This document shows, one piece after another, positions 1-25,279 of a DNA stretch of 64,000 bases. Both the position numbers and the translations under genes were made by a program. Source of the DNA: Glandiceps talaboti (Eukaryota; Hemichordata; Enteropneusta; Spengelidae); contig NC_135562.1 of the NCBI RefSeq assembly GCF_964340395.1, forward strand, positions 18,548,985 to 18,612,984, written 5' to 3'. The stretch's first letter is position 1; each line of letters begins with the position of its first letter. A model generated the notes under the pieces. The model saw nothing but the letters and a program-made list of their open reading frames with translations, searched no databases and was not told where the DNA came from.

Positions 1-369
1 GCAAGCGTGGCGAGCTCATTTTCGGTTTCTAATAGTATAATAAATGTACTTTGTAAACAAAAGAAATCACATTTGATCAAATATTCATTACTTTGTAATG
101 TTACATATCGATGTTCCTTAAGCTTGTGATAGTATATATTAATTACTTATATTATTTTACAAATTGTGTTCTACAAATCATTGGCTCGTTCATTGTGACA
201 GTGCCCCTTTGTGTCATTACATTTTCATCGCCAAGACGAAGAAAGAAACTTGGAAATGTTATCCAATCATCTCGCCTTATTGGAAGTCAATTTTCTATCA
301 ACTCTATTTTGAAAACAAAACAAAGCATGTAATATCGTACATGCACAATGGAAATGTTAGGTGTCTTAC

Positions 370-624
370 CTTATCATCAACCCATTGCCACGTTAACTCA
401 TAATCACTCAGGATATCAGATCTGTTATTGACGTCATCCAAAGCCATTTCAATCGCTGGAATAATTCCCCCACTGGACCAAGCCGATGTATTTTCTACTG
501 GCACAAAGCCAAGTAGTGTCAGCTTTGTTTTGGTATTACCAGTAGTACTTGTGATGTAAAATGCAAAGATTATGCTGAGGCACAGCCATTTTGTAGAAGT
601 CTGTTTTTGGTAAATGTCGCCCAT
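370..624 (-). CDS. Gene A: GABA-B-receptor-like, coding exon 1 only (gene continues left of window)
   Basis: This is the first coding exon of a fourth paralog. The ATG is at 624-622 and the exon runs 85 codons to a splice donor (AAG|GTAAGAC) at 370/369. It encodes a hydrophobic signal peptide (core LCLSIIFAFYITSTTG) followed by the first strand and helix of the Venus-flytrap domain: LGFVPV, SAWSSGGIIPAIEMALDDVN, then NRSDILSDYEL and WVDDK. From LGFVPV on it is almost identical to exon 1 of genes B, C and D, while the signal peptide is unrelated in detail and one codon longer. The next exon must lie left of position 1; bases 1-369 are intron 1 with no other feature. The upstream leader seen in B, C and D (CTAG acceptor then GACAACG) is not conserved; a TCTCAAG acceptor lies just before the ATG. 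Whether the rest of the gene is intact cannot be seen. Confidence 0.85.
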
Positions 625-1744
625 AATCCTTGAGATGATGAAATCAGTCTCTGGAACGATAGCAGACCCATATAAAGACTACATCAAAATGGATTCACAT
701 GGCTGTAAATGAATTTGTTTGAAAGTAATGAAGGTATCGAGTCAGATACCAACTGGTGCAATTGATCCAGCTACAGAAGTACGTCTTTGTCATTAGATAT
801 GCATACTCAACTTCAGGTTGAGCATAAACGTGAACATTTAACATCTAATCTACACTGATATATCAATGTTATATCACCATGACAACCATAATTATAAGTC
901 CCCCCCCACTTGTTATTGTTCTATTATCTGATGTGACTGCCATGACATAACAATGTGTAAATGTTGTGAAGTTCTGTCAGCCTTATTTCTGCATTTAGTA
1001 AACTTGTATTGATTACTGTCATCAACCTAAAGGAAACGTCCAGTCAGACGTATTTCTGACTTAAGTACACTGGAAGTGATAATACTGCTATCAAGTCACA
1101 TGAAATTTCTAGTCAGACACTAGGGAAACAAAGTTAATTATATCATTATCTACGTCTGACGTGACAGTAGACTTGCTCCTAAAGCCTCACCATGGCGCTT
1201 AATACACGCCAAAAGTCTAACTCAACAATTGATAAGTCAGGGTCGTCAAATGACAAGTCAGGACAAGGCAGTCGTGCTGTCGTAGTGTTTCTTACTGATA
1301 TCTACATAGTTATATCGAACACAGCTTGTAAACACTTACTTGAAACAAGCTGTATGTTGCAATTTGATCTCTTAAATTGATAAACATCTAATATCAAATA
1401 AGTATTCCCCAAGAACCAAAAATATCAGAATCCTATGAGCTCATTACCTTATTATCCCTCTGTCACAAAATGTCTAGTTTTCTTGAGATGTGTCCGAAAA
1501 TATTAATATGACCTGTCGACAGTAACAGCGAAAATTAAACACCTCTCATCACAACATTCTACGTTTAGTATGGAACGTTGAAGAACATTTGCCATGAAAC
1601 GTAACTTCCTCTGAATCTGACAGAAAAGACGAAGTCAGAGCAAAAAACTTGACATTTTGCTCGGGTTATGGCGCAACAATGAGTCATAACATGACATCTA
1701 CATATGAAAGGATGTCTGACAGTTTCATTTCCTCTTAAGACATT
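625..1744. other. Upstream region of gene A, no gene seen
   Basis: AT-rich DNA with a poly-C run at 901-907. No convincing open frame; the 62-residue frame at 1192-1380 has no recognisable motif. The promoter of gene A should lie here, but no clear element can be named. Confidence 0.4.
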
Positions 1745-1975
1745 CTACATGTAACTTAACGATTGGTATGTCAATAGGAAAACTCTCTTCCTCTATAATA
1801 CTACACTAAAGAGAGGTCAAATGTGCACAGTAAGTAACTATATATAGAAATGGATAATGTATCAAAAAATCACTGAGTGAGTTCCTCAATCAAAACTATA
1901 ATCGACCTTATATCTTAACACAATAGATGCCATTACTGGGGCAGACAGACGTGACAGACAGGCAGGTAGGCAAAC
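1745..1975 (+). repeat. Interspersed repeat ending in CATA microsatellite, copy 1
   Basis: Shares a run starting AAAACTCTCTTCCTCTATAA and then ACTATATATAGAAATGGATA with 24868-25085 in the same orientation. Both copies end in a GGCAGACAGAC-like stretch that passes directly into (CATA)n. A shared body with a simple-repeat tail is typical of a SINE or truncated LINE. No coding sequence. Confidence 0.7.
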
Positions 1976-2068
1976 ATACATACATACATACATACATACA
2001 TACATACATACATACATACATACATACACACACATATACATACATACATACATACATACATACATACA

Positions 2069-2098
<30 letters not shown>
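1970..2098. repeat. Microsatellite (CATA)n with short CA interruption
   Basis: About 128 bp of CATA units, interrupted by CACACACATATA near 2027-2040. Tail of the interspersed repeat at 1745-1975. All frames across it ([14 protein letters not shown]) are artefacts. Confidence 0.95.
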
Positions 2099-2099
<1 letters not shown>

Positions 2100-2174
2100 G
2101 TCACATGCCTGAAGTAGGAGACGTCACAACTTCAAGCACTAACCAATACAAGTGTAATTTATATAAAGATAACA

Positions 2175-2560
2175 GCAATGGTGTTGCTATGGGAGGTGTC
2201 TCATTGCTGGGCATATTTGCATACATTTTTAACTAGATTCGCATGCCTACCCATTCCTACTGTTATCTTTGAAATGAACATCACTATTTAGATGCTACTA
2301 TGGGCGTTGCCTTGTTACTAGGCATATTTGCATACATTTTTTTAATAATCTTTAGTCACTTGCCTAACCATCCATGTTGTTATCATTGTAATATACACCG
2401 CCATTTGACTGTTGCTATGGTCGTGGTCTTGTTGCTAGGCTATTTAAATACACTTTTAAAATCTTTATTCACTGATCTATCCATCTCTGTTATTATCTTT
2501 GTAACAGGCATCATCATTTCACTGTTGCTAAGAGCATAGTCATGGTTGCTTGGGTCAGTT
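2175..2560 (+). repeat. Tandem repeat, period about 115 bp, 3-4 copies
   Basis: Units begin near 2179, 2293, 2410 and 2524 (partial). Each starts like TGTTGCTATGGG and continues with TTGTTACTAGGCATATTTGC. Between units, TGTTATC(A/T)TTG(A/T)AA recurs. An apparent frame of 79 residues at 2300-2539 is a by-product. Confidence 0.75.
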
Positions 2561-2639
2561 GTGTCAAAATGTTTTGAAGAGTAACTGCAGAAAAATACTT
2601 CCAGAAACACCCCATTCAAGTTTTAGCCTCATTCACTAT

Positions 2640-2930
2640 TTAGTTTTCGAGATTTAAGATTTTGGCCAAAAACTGAGATTTTTAAACCTAATTTGCATAT
2701 TGCAAAATGGGATCATCATGCTGTGAATACACATTCCCTGGGGCATTCCCTTTACATTTCAGCCAAATCTGCTCAGTAGTTTTTGAATGATAATTTTGAC
2801 CAAAGGACACACTTGTATACCTAATTTACATATTACTATATGGGATCATCATGTCATGAACGTGTCATGCATATTAAGGAGTTATCTACATAACTAATGG
2901 ATTTCGGTAAATAGGCTATATCTTAAGAAT
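2640..2930. other. Non-coding stretch with a SINE/LINE-tail-like motif
   Basis: The phrase CAAATCTGCTCAGTAGTTTT near 2764 resembles the 3' part of common invertebrate retroposons. GGGATCATCATG occurs twice (2709 and 2843). No gene is visible. Confidence 0.3.
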
Positions 2931-3194
2931 ACACGATTCAAATTAACATATAATGGCACAAGATCACCTTGATGTTTCTCTGAAATCAAACGTAACTGTG
3001 GGTGATGTAAAATCATGAAATGACTCTCCAGAGCCAATAGTGTGGATTAATTGTTGTAGAAGAGGTTTTGGAAAGAATGTCGACTGCACAACCAAGTACT
3101 AAAGCAACCGCATACCCTTTATTGGTTATTAAAATTTTAAACTTTAACAAACTCTTACAAATCACACATATTCCTCAGCTCATATATAGTAACC

Positions 3195-3383
3195 AACGTT
3201 CCACAAATATTGACGTGAACTTGATATTGACCTACTTATGATTGGTTACTAAGGAAAGAGATTAATTGGTCAATAGGGAAGAGTTTACATTCCCAGATGG
3301 TCAAAATTACGGTAACTGGATGTTGGATAAGAGGCTGTAAATCAGAATCCTAAACTGCCCCAAGCTCAGCATGATTTCCTTTC

Positions 3384-3387
<4 letters not shown>
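3195..3387 (+). repeat. About 190-bp dispersed repeat, copy 1
   Basis: GACCTACTTATGATTGGTTA and the following bases to TTTCCGATA recur at 45060-45240 in the same orientation. Copy 1 runs directly into a (TA)n tract. Copy 2 ends about 20 bp before the donor of coding exon 1 of gene C. Confidence 0.7.

Positions 3388-3439
<52 letters not shown>
3387..3439. repeat. Microsatellite (TA)n, about 52 bp
   Basis: Pure alternating TA after TTTCCGA, followed by the C-rich repeat. Confidence 0.95.
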
Positions 3440-3605
3440 TGTAAAATGTTACCCCCCCCCCCCCCCGGACGGGTTTCTAAAGTACGACGCTGTCCCTTGG
3501 ACAGGTTTCTAAAACATGACCCTCCCCCAATCCTAGGCCTCCCCCGGTCCATCTCCCCCCCCCTCGTAATTACTGAAGGTTCCCTAACGTTCATAACGGC
3601 GTCTC
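3440..3605 (+). repeat. C-rich dispersed repeat, copy 1
   Basis: Pattern: GTAAAATGTTA followed by a C-run, TTTCTAAA, ACATGACCCTCCCCC, further C-runs and CCCTAACGTTC. Similar blocks occur at 48205-48320, 56225-56300 and 56740-56880 (plus) and, reversed (GGGAG.GTCA..TTTTA), at 20920-20990, 37300-37390 and 42140-42235. Spread over introns and intergenic DNA. Confidence 0.6.
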
Positions 3606-5200
3606 TTTGAATAGCTTGAAAGACGAATACATTCTGATAACTGTAAAGAGCCGTGATTTCCAAGGGGCTACACGGCCATAGTTAATGGAATGAAACGAAA
3701 TGTTATACACATTGTAAGATAAATGGCTCATTCATAATCCAGGCCAATAAATATATCTGACACACGTTTCTAAAAAAAATAGTAATTTACTGAAAATAGT
3801 CACGAGTTATGAAAATGTGTGTAACTTAAAAAAATGTACAGATAGTTCCTGTTAACATAGTATCAACGTTGTAATAAGCAGATTTAAATGCTACGAGATA
3901 TGTGTGTTGTCACGCCAAATGCTATCACTAAAAATCACATACAAATGGTATACAACACAAAAAAGGTAATGTAATTCACAATTAAAAATCTGAGATGCAA
4001 ATTGTTTACATAAAATAATGGAATTAAATGGTATAAATAGAGTTCATAAGCTTAAGATTCAATTGAAAATTCATTATAATGGTGGTCTAGTATAATGCCA
4101 ATATTCATAAATTCTATGATATTATAATCATCTTCTTGCATTGGTAGAACAGCTGGTTGCATGGAAGGAATTCTTGAACATTTGTATACGTATAATAAAT
4201 TACGTCATCGGAGAGTTTACAAATTATATTTCTATACAAGGTTTGAGGTCAATCAATTGCAAATGATGTTTAGGTATAGTAACCTTTAAATATGCAGAAA
4301 GAATTACGCACCGAAACATGTCAATTCAGTCTGTGTTGTTTAAGTTGTACAAAGAAAATACTAAGTTTAGTACAACTTGCATTTCGTATAAATAAATTCA
4401 GAGATAATGGAATGGTGATAACATGATAAGATCTATCAGTGTGATCACGTGTCTTGAACAGTAGGGAAATCTGTTCACGAACACCGACTTGCACAGTCAA
4501 AAGTGTTAATGCACAGCCTCAGAAAATATATTTTGGCAGTCATCTACAATGTAGTGACATGAATTACATTATATGCTAAATATGAGTATCGAATAATTTA
4601 TGATCTACATGTTGAGGGCGAAATTCTGCTTAATGAATGATACATGTATAATGTTTGACACAGCAGAGTACCTGAGAATTAATATTGGAATTTCGGTGAT
4701 TTTGTCATATACTCGAATTAACTGGTGATAACACGCACATGATGGGATACTTAAACATACGTATACAACCCAAAAACCTACAATAACAATATACAGCATC
4801 TACAAGTTACAGTGATAGTTATCTGGATTTGTAATTTATAAAACAACTTAGCTATTTTTCTTCTGCTTGAAAATACAATGCTATTTGTCACGCAATAAAT
4901 AGAACAAAAAACTACAATATATGTTTTTAAAAAATGCGTTATTGTACGTACAGGTTTGAAAGTGATTTCTTAAGAAACTGGATAAATACAAGTAATCATT
5001 TCATAAAAATCGTAAGTAAACATGCGTAATCAAGTAATCTATACATGGTGAAGCGACTGACGGGATATGATGAAAGATATACCCACTTCTTATCCATGTG
5101 GCTACAGCAACTAATAATATTGATATATTAACTTATCATTGACATTGGTTTGGCAATAGCATATAGATGTGACACGTGTATTTGTTCATAGTTCTTAAAG
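3600..5200. repeat. 1.6-kb interspersed repeat, copy 1
   Basis: This AT-rich stretch is repeated in inverted orientation at 23010-24600. Landmarks include AATCCAGGCCAATAAA (3738), AGTACAACTTGCATTTCG (4370), GTCACGCAATAAATAGAAC (4889), TGAAGCGACTGACGGGATAT (5049) and AGCATATAGATGTG (5158). No open frame is conserved. It lies between gene A and gene B. Probably an old non-autonomous transposon or a segmental copy. Confidence 0.75.
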
Positions 5201-5882
5201 TAGAAATCTCAATTTATTTCCACAAATGTGTTAACTAAATTTAAGAAGGAAAATGTAAACAAGTAAATAAGGGAAATAATAAATCTTAAAATTTGTCAAA
5301 AGTGACATTTGTTTAATTCTATTGCCACTCTACAGTGTGATGTTCAAGGCGATGTACTAATCCATGACAAATAGCGGCCAACCTTTTGACTACTATGAAA
5401 AGTAGACACAATTTGTCACAAAGTTTTACGAATGGTCTACAAAGTAACACACTTTATAAGATGCTAACAAGATAGATTTCTCCTAATAAATGACAAAATG
5501 TTTTTCATTTCAATAACTTGCCCACTTTTTAAAAATGAAAATATAAAACTGCACACAGTTAAATGCGCTTATTATCATTGTAATATATTCAGTCATAAAA
5601 ATAAAGATATGAATAAACTTAATAATATAACTTTTAATCCTGAACATATCAATAATATTGTCAGTTACCCAAGTTTTGTGGTATATAGTTCATGTTGTTC
5701 CACTTTTTCGACACATCTTTGTGCATAGCCATTACATATTCTCAGTGCTCTCATGAAGTTTTATAATTTGATTGACATGCTATTCCAGGTATCCGTTTGT
5801 ATCATATTAAACACCAAAATAGTAGTGTGCTTATGCAAATTATCATGTTCGATATATTTAGCCAATTGCAAACTCAATTTAA

Positions 5883-5913
5883 ACATACATACATACATAC
5901 ATACATACATACA

Positions 5914-5945
<32 letters not shown>

Positions 5946-6068
5946 AACCCATACACACACACACGTACATATATATATTCACACATTCACATTCATAGAC
6001 ATACAGCCACAAGTATGCATATGACAGTCACAGAAACAACCACACGTATGTATATGACACAGCCAGAC

Positions 6069-6102
<34 letters not shown>
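5883..6102. repeat. Microsatellites (CATA)n and (CA)n just 3' of gene B
   Basis: (CATA)n at 5883-5942 and (CA)n at 6069-6102, the latter starting about 30 bp after the gene-B stop codon, hence probably within the 3' UTR. The rest of 5200-6130 is AT-rich without a visible gene. A reversed AATAAA at 5213 could be a polyadenylation signal, but this is weak. Confidence 0.9.
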
Positions 6103-6106
<4 letters not shown>

Positions 6107-6130
6107 CCTGTTTCTACATGTGTATACCAT

Positions 6131-19160
<13,030 letters not shown>

Positions 19161-19184
19161 AATCGTTGTCGGGTGAGTTCCTAG

Positions 19185-20990
19185 AAAAATAAAATTAATC
19201 AATAAAGTTTTTAAAAACATAGTAATTACAGTGAATGAGACATGAACACAACCGAAATGGTCTATAAGGCAAATCTTGCCAATGATAATACGAAATATAA
19301 GAAGTATTTTTTTTGTAAGTTTGCTAACTTGTGTCATGTGACATGTTGCAATCAATGCATAAAGTCTCTACGAAGATATACATCTTCATGATGTTGATTT
19401 TGAGAGATTTTAAGAATCAATTCAGAATCTTCAATCATCTATAAAACCTTGATTTCGTAATATTTTAAGGAGAATTTTTAACAAGACCAGAATCGGATCT
19501 CCATTGTTACTCATCTCAAAGACAGTCTGTCAAGACATTTTCATCTAATCCGTTCACAATCTTTTGAGACATCCTGTTAATGTAAGATTCAACAGTCGTC
19601 CAATTTACACGCCCATCTCAGGTTCCCACGCTACGAAAGAAACATACTTCTGACACTCAAAGGAAACATTGCTTCTGAGTATGACAATTGCAATGGAACA
19701 CTGTCATCAGGCAAATAAGCCAGATTCAACGCGATGGTCTGAACTTGGGACGGATAACAGCTTATGTAGTGACTGCCACGTGACAAAGTTTGCAAACAAA
19801 CACAAAATAATTTCATCTTGGCATCCGTATTGGACGAACCCTGAACTCTAAACACCGATTTCCGGTATATGTAACTAGCCATACAATCTTACAAACTACA
19901 CTGTTATGACCATTTCCTGTCCTATTTAATGACCGAAACCATTGCATAGCACATAGTTTCCCATGCTTAACTGACTCATTTTCAAACAATGATATTAATC
20001 ATGCTATTGAATTATTTCCCGATATGGACTTTTTCATGTTTAAAACGTTGTTGATAATGTCATCAAGAAATGTTTCTCAAGATGGCTGGTACGATAGGCG
20101 AACATAATTCTGGTGCTTTCTTGTAATTTTCCATTTCAATGAAATTTCTTACCCATGCTTTTAGGATCTGTATTCTATTAGAAAACATATTTTGACTAAA
20201 AGGTAAGATTAAGTTCACATAATTGAGGCCACGGTTGAAACCAAGATTTAAATAATATGACTTAATGTTGTGGGAACTCTCAATTAGTATAGTCGACACT
20301 AATAGATATATCAATTGACGAGTGAAAATTATAATCTTCCCGCCTGACTGACGAGGTTATTGTACAACTGGATAACAACGCCTCGCTTTCCCAATTTTCT
20401 GGTTGAGGCGTCGGGAGGATAGTTTGTATAATACCGGTATACGTGCGTTTCCCAAGCGTAACAAGAAGTAACCGCTGATTTTCCACGAGCTTTACAGCAA
20501 AGACTAATATAGTAAATATTGGTGAACAAGAATGGAATGGATTCTCACCGTGAGATTAAATGTTTTCCAGGCTGTTCTTCTGCCCCGGCTTCCTTAACGA
20601 CAACGAAAATAATCCGCCTATAACTGTTCAGATAACTGTTTAGCACGTCGTTCACATACGGATGCGTGAGGCCTAGTGGAGCAGCTGAGTGTATTGTTCT
20701 TTCCGGTCTCTGTCGGTTCTTCTGGGTAGAAGTGAGTGCATGATAAACAAAACATAAACTTTTATGAGACAGCAGCCTTTCAAGTTAAAATTCATATAAC
20801 CCAAAGCAGTAAAAGTTTTTATTGGTACAAACATACTAAACTTACATAAAAGTGGTATGGTGTGACGTGGTGGTTTATAATAAAACAACAACCCCCACTA
20901 TCACATTTTACAAACCGGTTCTCTGGGCGGGCAATAGTTTAGCAAATGATAATGGGAGTGTCACATTTTACCTTCCGAAAGGGGAGGTTA
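19185..20990. other. Upstream region of gene B, no gene seen
   Basis: Contains the presumed leader intron and promoter of gene B. There is a reversed C-rich repeat remnant at about 20920-20990 (GGGAGTGTCACATTTTACC). No protein motif appears in any frame. Confidence 0.4.
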
Positions 20991-20994
20991 TGTT

Positions 20995-21031
20995 ATGTGT
21001 TTGTCTGTGTCTGTGTCTGTGTCTGTGTCTG

Positions 21032-21078
<47 letters not shown>

Positions 21079-21090
21079 ATGTCTGTCTGT
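20995..21090. repeat. Microsatellite (TGTC)n, intergenic B/C
   Basis: Imperfect TGTGTC then pure TGTC units. Confidence 0.95.
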
Positions 21091-21224
21091 TGAAGTTGTT
21101 TTCGAAAGGTCGACCTTATTTTATAGCACAGTGATTTTGATGAGTTGTCCTATGAATTTTTGTTGTGATATTAGTCTGTTGATGTGTTCGAAGCAATTTG
21201 TTTTTGCCATGCACACCATGTTAT

Positions 21225-21251
21225 AGGTCAATTCACAGGGAGCTGGGAACA

Positions 21252-21334
<83 letters not shown>

Positions 21335-21735
21335 ATTTGGTTGATCGATTGATTGATTGAATGATTAATTTTGTGGTGAAATAAAACTTATATTGTGTGT
21401 GACATTCATCAATTGATTGATTGATTTTTCTGGTGATATAAAACCTTTTGTTCTTCTTTCCCTGACTACTTTTCTCTTTGTAATGCACTCTTTATTGACT
21501 AAATAAAGACATATAGTCCATTCTTCTCCTCTTATCCAAATTACAATACCCGTAATTTTATAGTTAACAAGAGATCAGTTACATTAACACTTTACTTTAT
21601 CTCTTATCTTCTGGCAGATTATTACACCGAACAAATACTCAGCCATGCACAAATTAGTATAAAGATAATCCATCAAATATTCATCGATCAATTAATCAAT
21701 TACATGCTTGCTGCTCCCTGTGGTCAGTTTAAAGC
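21225..21735. mobile_element. Possible foldback element with (TTGA)n core
   Basis: The left end (GGTCAATTCACAGGGAGCTG) is matched in inverted orientation at the right end (near 21700-21732, CTCCCTGTGGTCAG), each followed inward by TTGATTGAT-type DNA. The left arm has expanded to a (TTGA)n microsatellite at 21253-21360. Internal direct repeats near 21370 and 21430 both read GTGA(A/T)ATAAAAC. The element lies between genes B and C. Arm similarity is only about 40 bp, so the call is tentative. Confidence 0.45.
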
Positions 21736-22079
21736 AAACACGTTTCAAGTTGTCGATGATGTCCGGGCTATCATTTCTTACACTTGCAGGGATTCTTCGC
21801 TATAAGTTTACAATTGTATAAAACCATTCATGGACACTATATGAACACTATACAGATGGACACTTTACAATCTATCGAATATTATAACAGTATCCGTCAT
21901 TACCAAGTAAAATCTATACCCTATGGACAGCGCCCTCTTGCATGCATTAGTTGTCAGTCAATGACCTATCGTTGTTATTGTACTTTTTAGTTCCATTATG
22001 TTCTTATTATAAAGTTTAAGTTTGTTATTTCTATAATCGTTTTGTCTGTCGCACATTACATGGTGTCAGAAGTAACTAG

Positions 22080-22740
22080 TTGTTTTTTTCTTATACATAT
22101 ATAATAATAACAGAACTCTATGTAACGTGGGTTCCAGTGTGGGTACTCATTAGTATTTGCACACTGTGCTTGCATACAGCGTTTTCTGCTGCACTTTCAC
22201 TCGCTACGCTCATGACAGTACGGTCGCAGAAAACACTGGACACATTTGTTGAAATACCCTGATTACGCCGTACTTGCATTTGTGCGTCATGAGGTTGTGT
22301 CATATTATGAAATAAACCATTTACACCACAGACAATAACAAGATATACTTGTCTGTGTTTGCACACAACAACAACAACTGGACGCAGACACACAGTCACC
22401 CATGTTTTTGACGTCTGCATTTAGTGTCTGCATACACGGGGACACTTTTGTCATTTTGTTTACACAGGAAACTGTATTCACGCAATCTTGTTATCTCAAC
22501 GTGCAGTTTTCTTTTCGTTTCCGAGTTGTCGTATCAAATTTAGAGCCGGTGAATGGTAGCCTGAAACAAATATGTAGAATGTATGCGCCACTAGCGTTCT
22601 CTGTGTATGAGGAGAACATTGCTTTACCTGTACGGAATGTGCTTCTCAATTGGGAACTTGAATCGTCGCCATCTTGACTACCTTGAATGAATTATGGGAG
22701 TATGTTACCTTGACCTTTGCAACACGCGTTTACGAGGAAG
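22080..22740 (+). repeat. Duplicated non-coding block, copy upstream of gene B
   Basis: Matches 46120-46720 in the same orientation: CTCATGACAGTACGG, CATGAGGTTGTGTCATATTA, AGCCGGTGAATG, ACTAGCGTTCTCT and GCATTATGGGAGTNTGTTACC-like DNA. The block lies about 3 kb upstream of gene B and about 0.6 kb upstream of gene C. It may be a shared upstream region of the two receptor genes or a transposon; frames in it are not conserved. Confidence 0.6.
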
Positions 22741-22749
22741 CTCATTCTT

Positions 22750-22917
22750 TTATACATACATACATACATACATACATACATACATACATACATACTTACA
22801 TACATACATACATACATGCATGCATGCATGCATGCATGCATGCATACATACATACATACATACATACATACATACATACATACATACATACATACATACA
22901 TACATACATACATACAT

Positions 22918-22963
<46 letters not shown>
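22750..22963. repeat. Compound microsatellite (CATA)n(CATG)n(GACA)n
   Basis: Three successive tetranucleotide arrays directly after the duplicated block 22080-22740. In the other copy (46735-46810) the same place has TG and GTAC repeats. Confidence 0.95.
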
Positions 22964-22964
<1 letters not shown>

Positions 22965-23009
22965 CCGCACCATGCATATAGCACTAATGAATCTTATCAG
23001 TTATGTTGT

Positions 23010-24600
23010 GCTAAAATGAACAATGAACAAATGCACACATCGATATGCTATTGCCAAACCAATGCCAATATGATAAGTTAATATATCAATATTACTAGTT
23101 ACTGTAACCACATGGATACGAAGTGGGTATATCTTTCATCATATCCCGTCTGAGCATGTATCAGTCGCTTCACCATGTAGTAGATTGTTAGATTACGTAT
23201 GTTTACTTACAATGTTTATAAATGGGTACTTCTATTTATCCAGTTTCTTAAGAATTCACTTTCAAACCTGAATGTACAATAACACATTTTAAGAATCATA
23301 TATTGTAGTTTTTTGTTCTATTTATTGCGTGACAAATAGCATTGTATTTTCAAGAAGAAGACAAATAGCTAAGTTGTTTTATAAAATACAAATCCAGAGA
23401 ACTATCACTATAGCTTGGAGATGCTGTATATTGTAGGTGTTTAGTTTTATACGTATGTTTATTTAAATATCCAATTGTGTGAGTGTTATCACCAGTTAAA
23501 TCGAGTACAAATGTATATGACAAAATCACCGAAATTCCAATATTAATTCTCAGGTACTCTGCTGAGTCAAACATTATACATGTATCATGCATTAAGTAGA
23601 ATTTCGCCCTCAACATGAAGATCATGAATTATTCGATACTCATATTTAGGTAATAATATAACTTACGTCAACACGTAGTGGATGACTGCCATAATATATT
23701 TCCCGAGACTGTGCATTGACTGCGGAAGTCAGTTTTTTTCAACAGATTGACCCACTTTTTAGGACACGTGACTATACTCTGACAGATTTTATCATTTTAT
23801 CACTATGTCGTTATCTCAGAATTTATTTATACGACATACATGTTGTACTAAACTTAGTATTTTGTTGTTCAACTCAAAGAACACAAAACTGAATTCACAA
23901 TTTTTTGCAATTGGGCGTAATTCTTTCTGCATATTTAAATGTTACTATACCTAAACATCATTCGCAATTGATTGACATCAAACCTTGTACAGAAATATAA
24001 CTTGTATACTCTCCGATGACGTAATCTATTATACTTTTATACAAATGCTCAGGGAATTCCTACAACTGTCCTAACAATGCAAGAAGACAATTATAATATC
24101 ATAGAATATATGCATATTGGCATTACACTAGACCATTATCATGAATTGTCAATTGAATCTAAAGCTTATTACAGATTCTGTTTTTATCATTTACTTCCAT
24201 GATTGTATGTGAACAATTTGCATATCAGAATTTGAATTGTGAATTGCCTTTCAATAGCAACATAGTGTTTGGCGTGACAACACATATACCTCCTAGCATT
24301 TAAATGTACTCAATATAAGATTGATATTATGTTTACAGGAACTACTTTACATGTTTAAGTTACACACATTTTCATTACTCTGTCGTATTTTCAATAAATT
24401 ACTATTTATTAGAAACGTATGTCAGAGATTTTTATTGGCCTGGATTACGAATGAGCCTTTTGTCTTACAATTTGTATTAAATTCCCGTTTCATTCCAATA
24501 ACAATGGTTGTGTAGTCCCAAAATCACGGTTCGTTACATTTCTCAAGAAGTATTCGTCTCTTTAAACATATGAGAGAGCTACTGCCATTAACATGCCATA
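23010..24600. repeat. 1.6-kb interspersed repeat, copy 2 (inverted)
   Basis: Reverse-complement copy of 3600-5200, estimated by eye at about 80 percent identity, with small insertions and deletions. Landmarks in plus orientation are GAACAAATGCACACATCGAT (23026), ATATCCCGTC (23142), TTATTGCGTGACAAATAGC (23321) and TATTGGCCTGGATTACGAAT (24434). It lies upstream of gene B. No gene is seen in it. Confidence 0.75.
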
Positions 24601-24867
24601 AACACAAAGGTCACGTGACAATTGTTGGCTTAAATATAATGCATTGACGCTGAACATTACGAGAAAGCTTCTGCGCATCGTTATTGGCTTGATTATTATC
24701 ACTGTACCCGAGGTCGATCACCTCTGAACCATATGACGTGTGTTTGTAGTCTGCTCTTTCCGGCAGTGTTTCCTAGAAAGTAAAAACCGGAAATTTGGCG
24801 ATTCGTCATCTTTTAGTAAACAGACAATCGTATATTTTTACAATATAGTTTACGCAGATCAAAGGTT

Positions 24868-25085
24868 GACGATTGATATGTCAGTAAGAAAACTCTCTTC
24901 CTCTATAATACTACCCTAAAGAGATGTCAAACGTGCATACTGAGTAACTATATATAGAAATGGATAATGTATCAAATGACTTCCCCAATCAAATCTATAT
25001 CATCGAACTGTATATCTTAACGCAGAGGTTGTCATCACATGGGCAGATAGACTATGAACGGACTGGCGAACGGGCAGACCGATCG
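24868..25085 (+). repeat. Interspersed repeat ending in CATA microsatellite, copy 2
   Basis: Direct copy of the element at 1745-1975, with the same order of blocks and the same transition into (CATA)n at 25086. It lies immediately outside the inverted 1.6-kb repeat (ends about 24600), as copy 1 also lies near its partner, but with the opposite relative orientation. Confidence 0.7.
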
Positions 25086-25108
25086 ACATACATACATACA
25101 TACATACA

Positions 25109-25138
<30 letters not shown>
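25086..25138. repeat. Microsatellite (CATA)n
   Basis: Tail of the interspersed repeat at 24868-25085. Confidence 0.95.
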
Positions 25139-25141
<3 letters not shown>

Positions 25142-25279
25142 GCACATATCTGTATTATTATGTATTTGTGTATGTAATTATCATTTGCATTAAACATTTA
25201 TGTGAATTACATGTACTGCATTTCTCTCTAAACTTTGCAATCTCAGGTTGTTCCTGGTCCGTTTGAAAAAGTAAAAGAA

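Noticed and set aside
22674-23081. 135-residue plus frame with HTYIHT and TDRQ repeats
   Set aside because: Compound tetranucleotide repeat; all six frames stay open because the unit has no stop.
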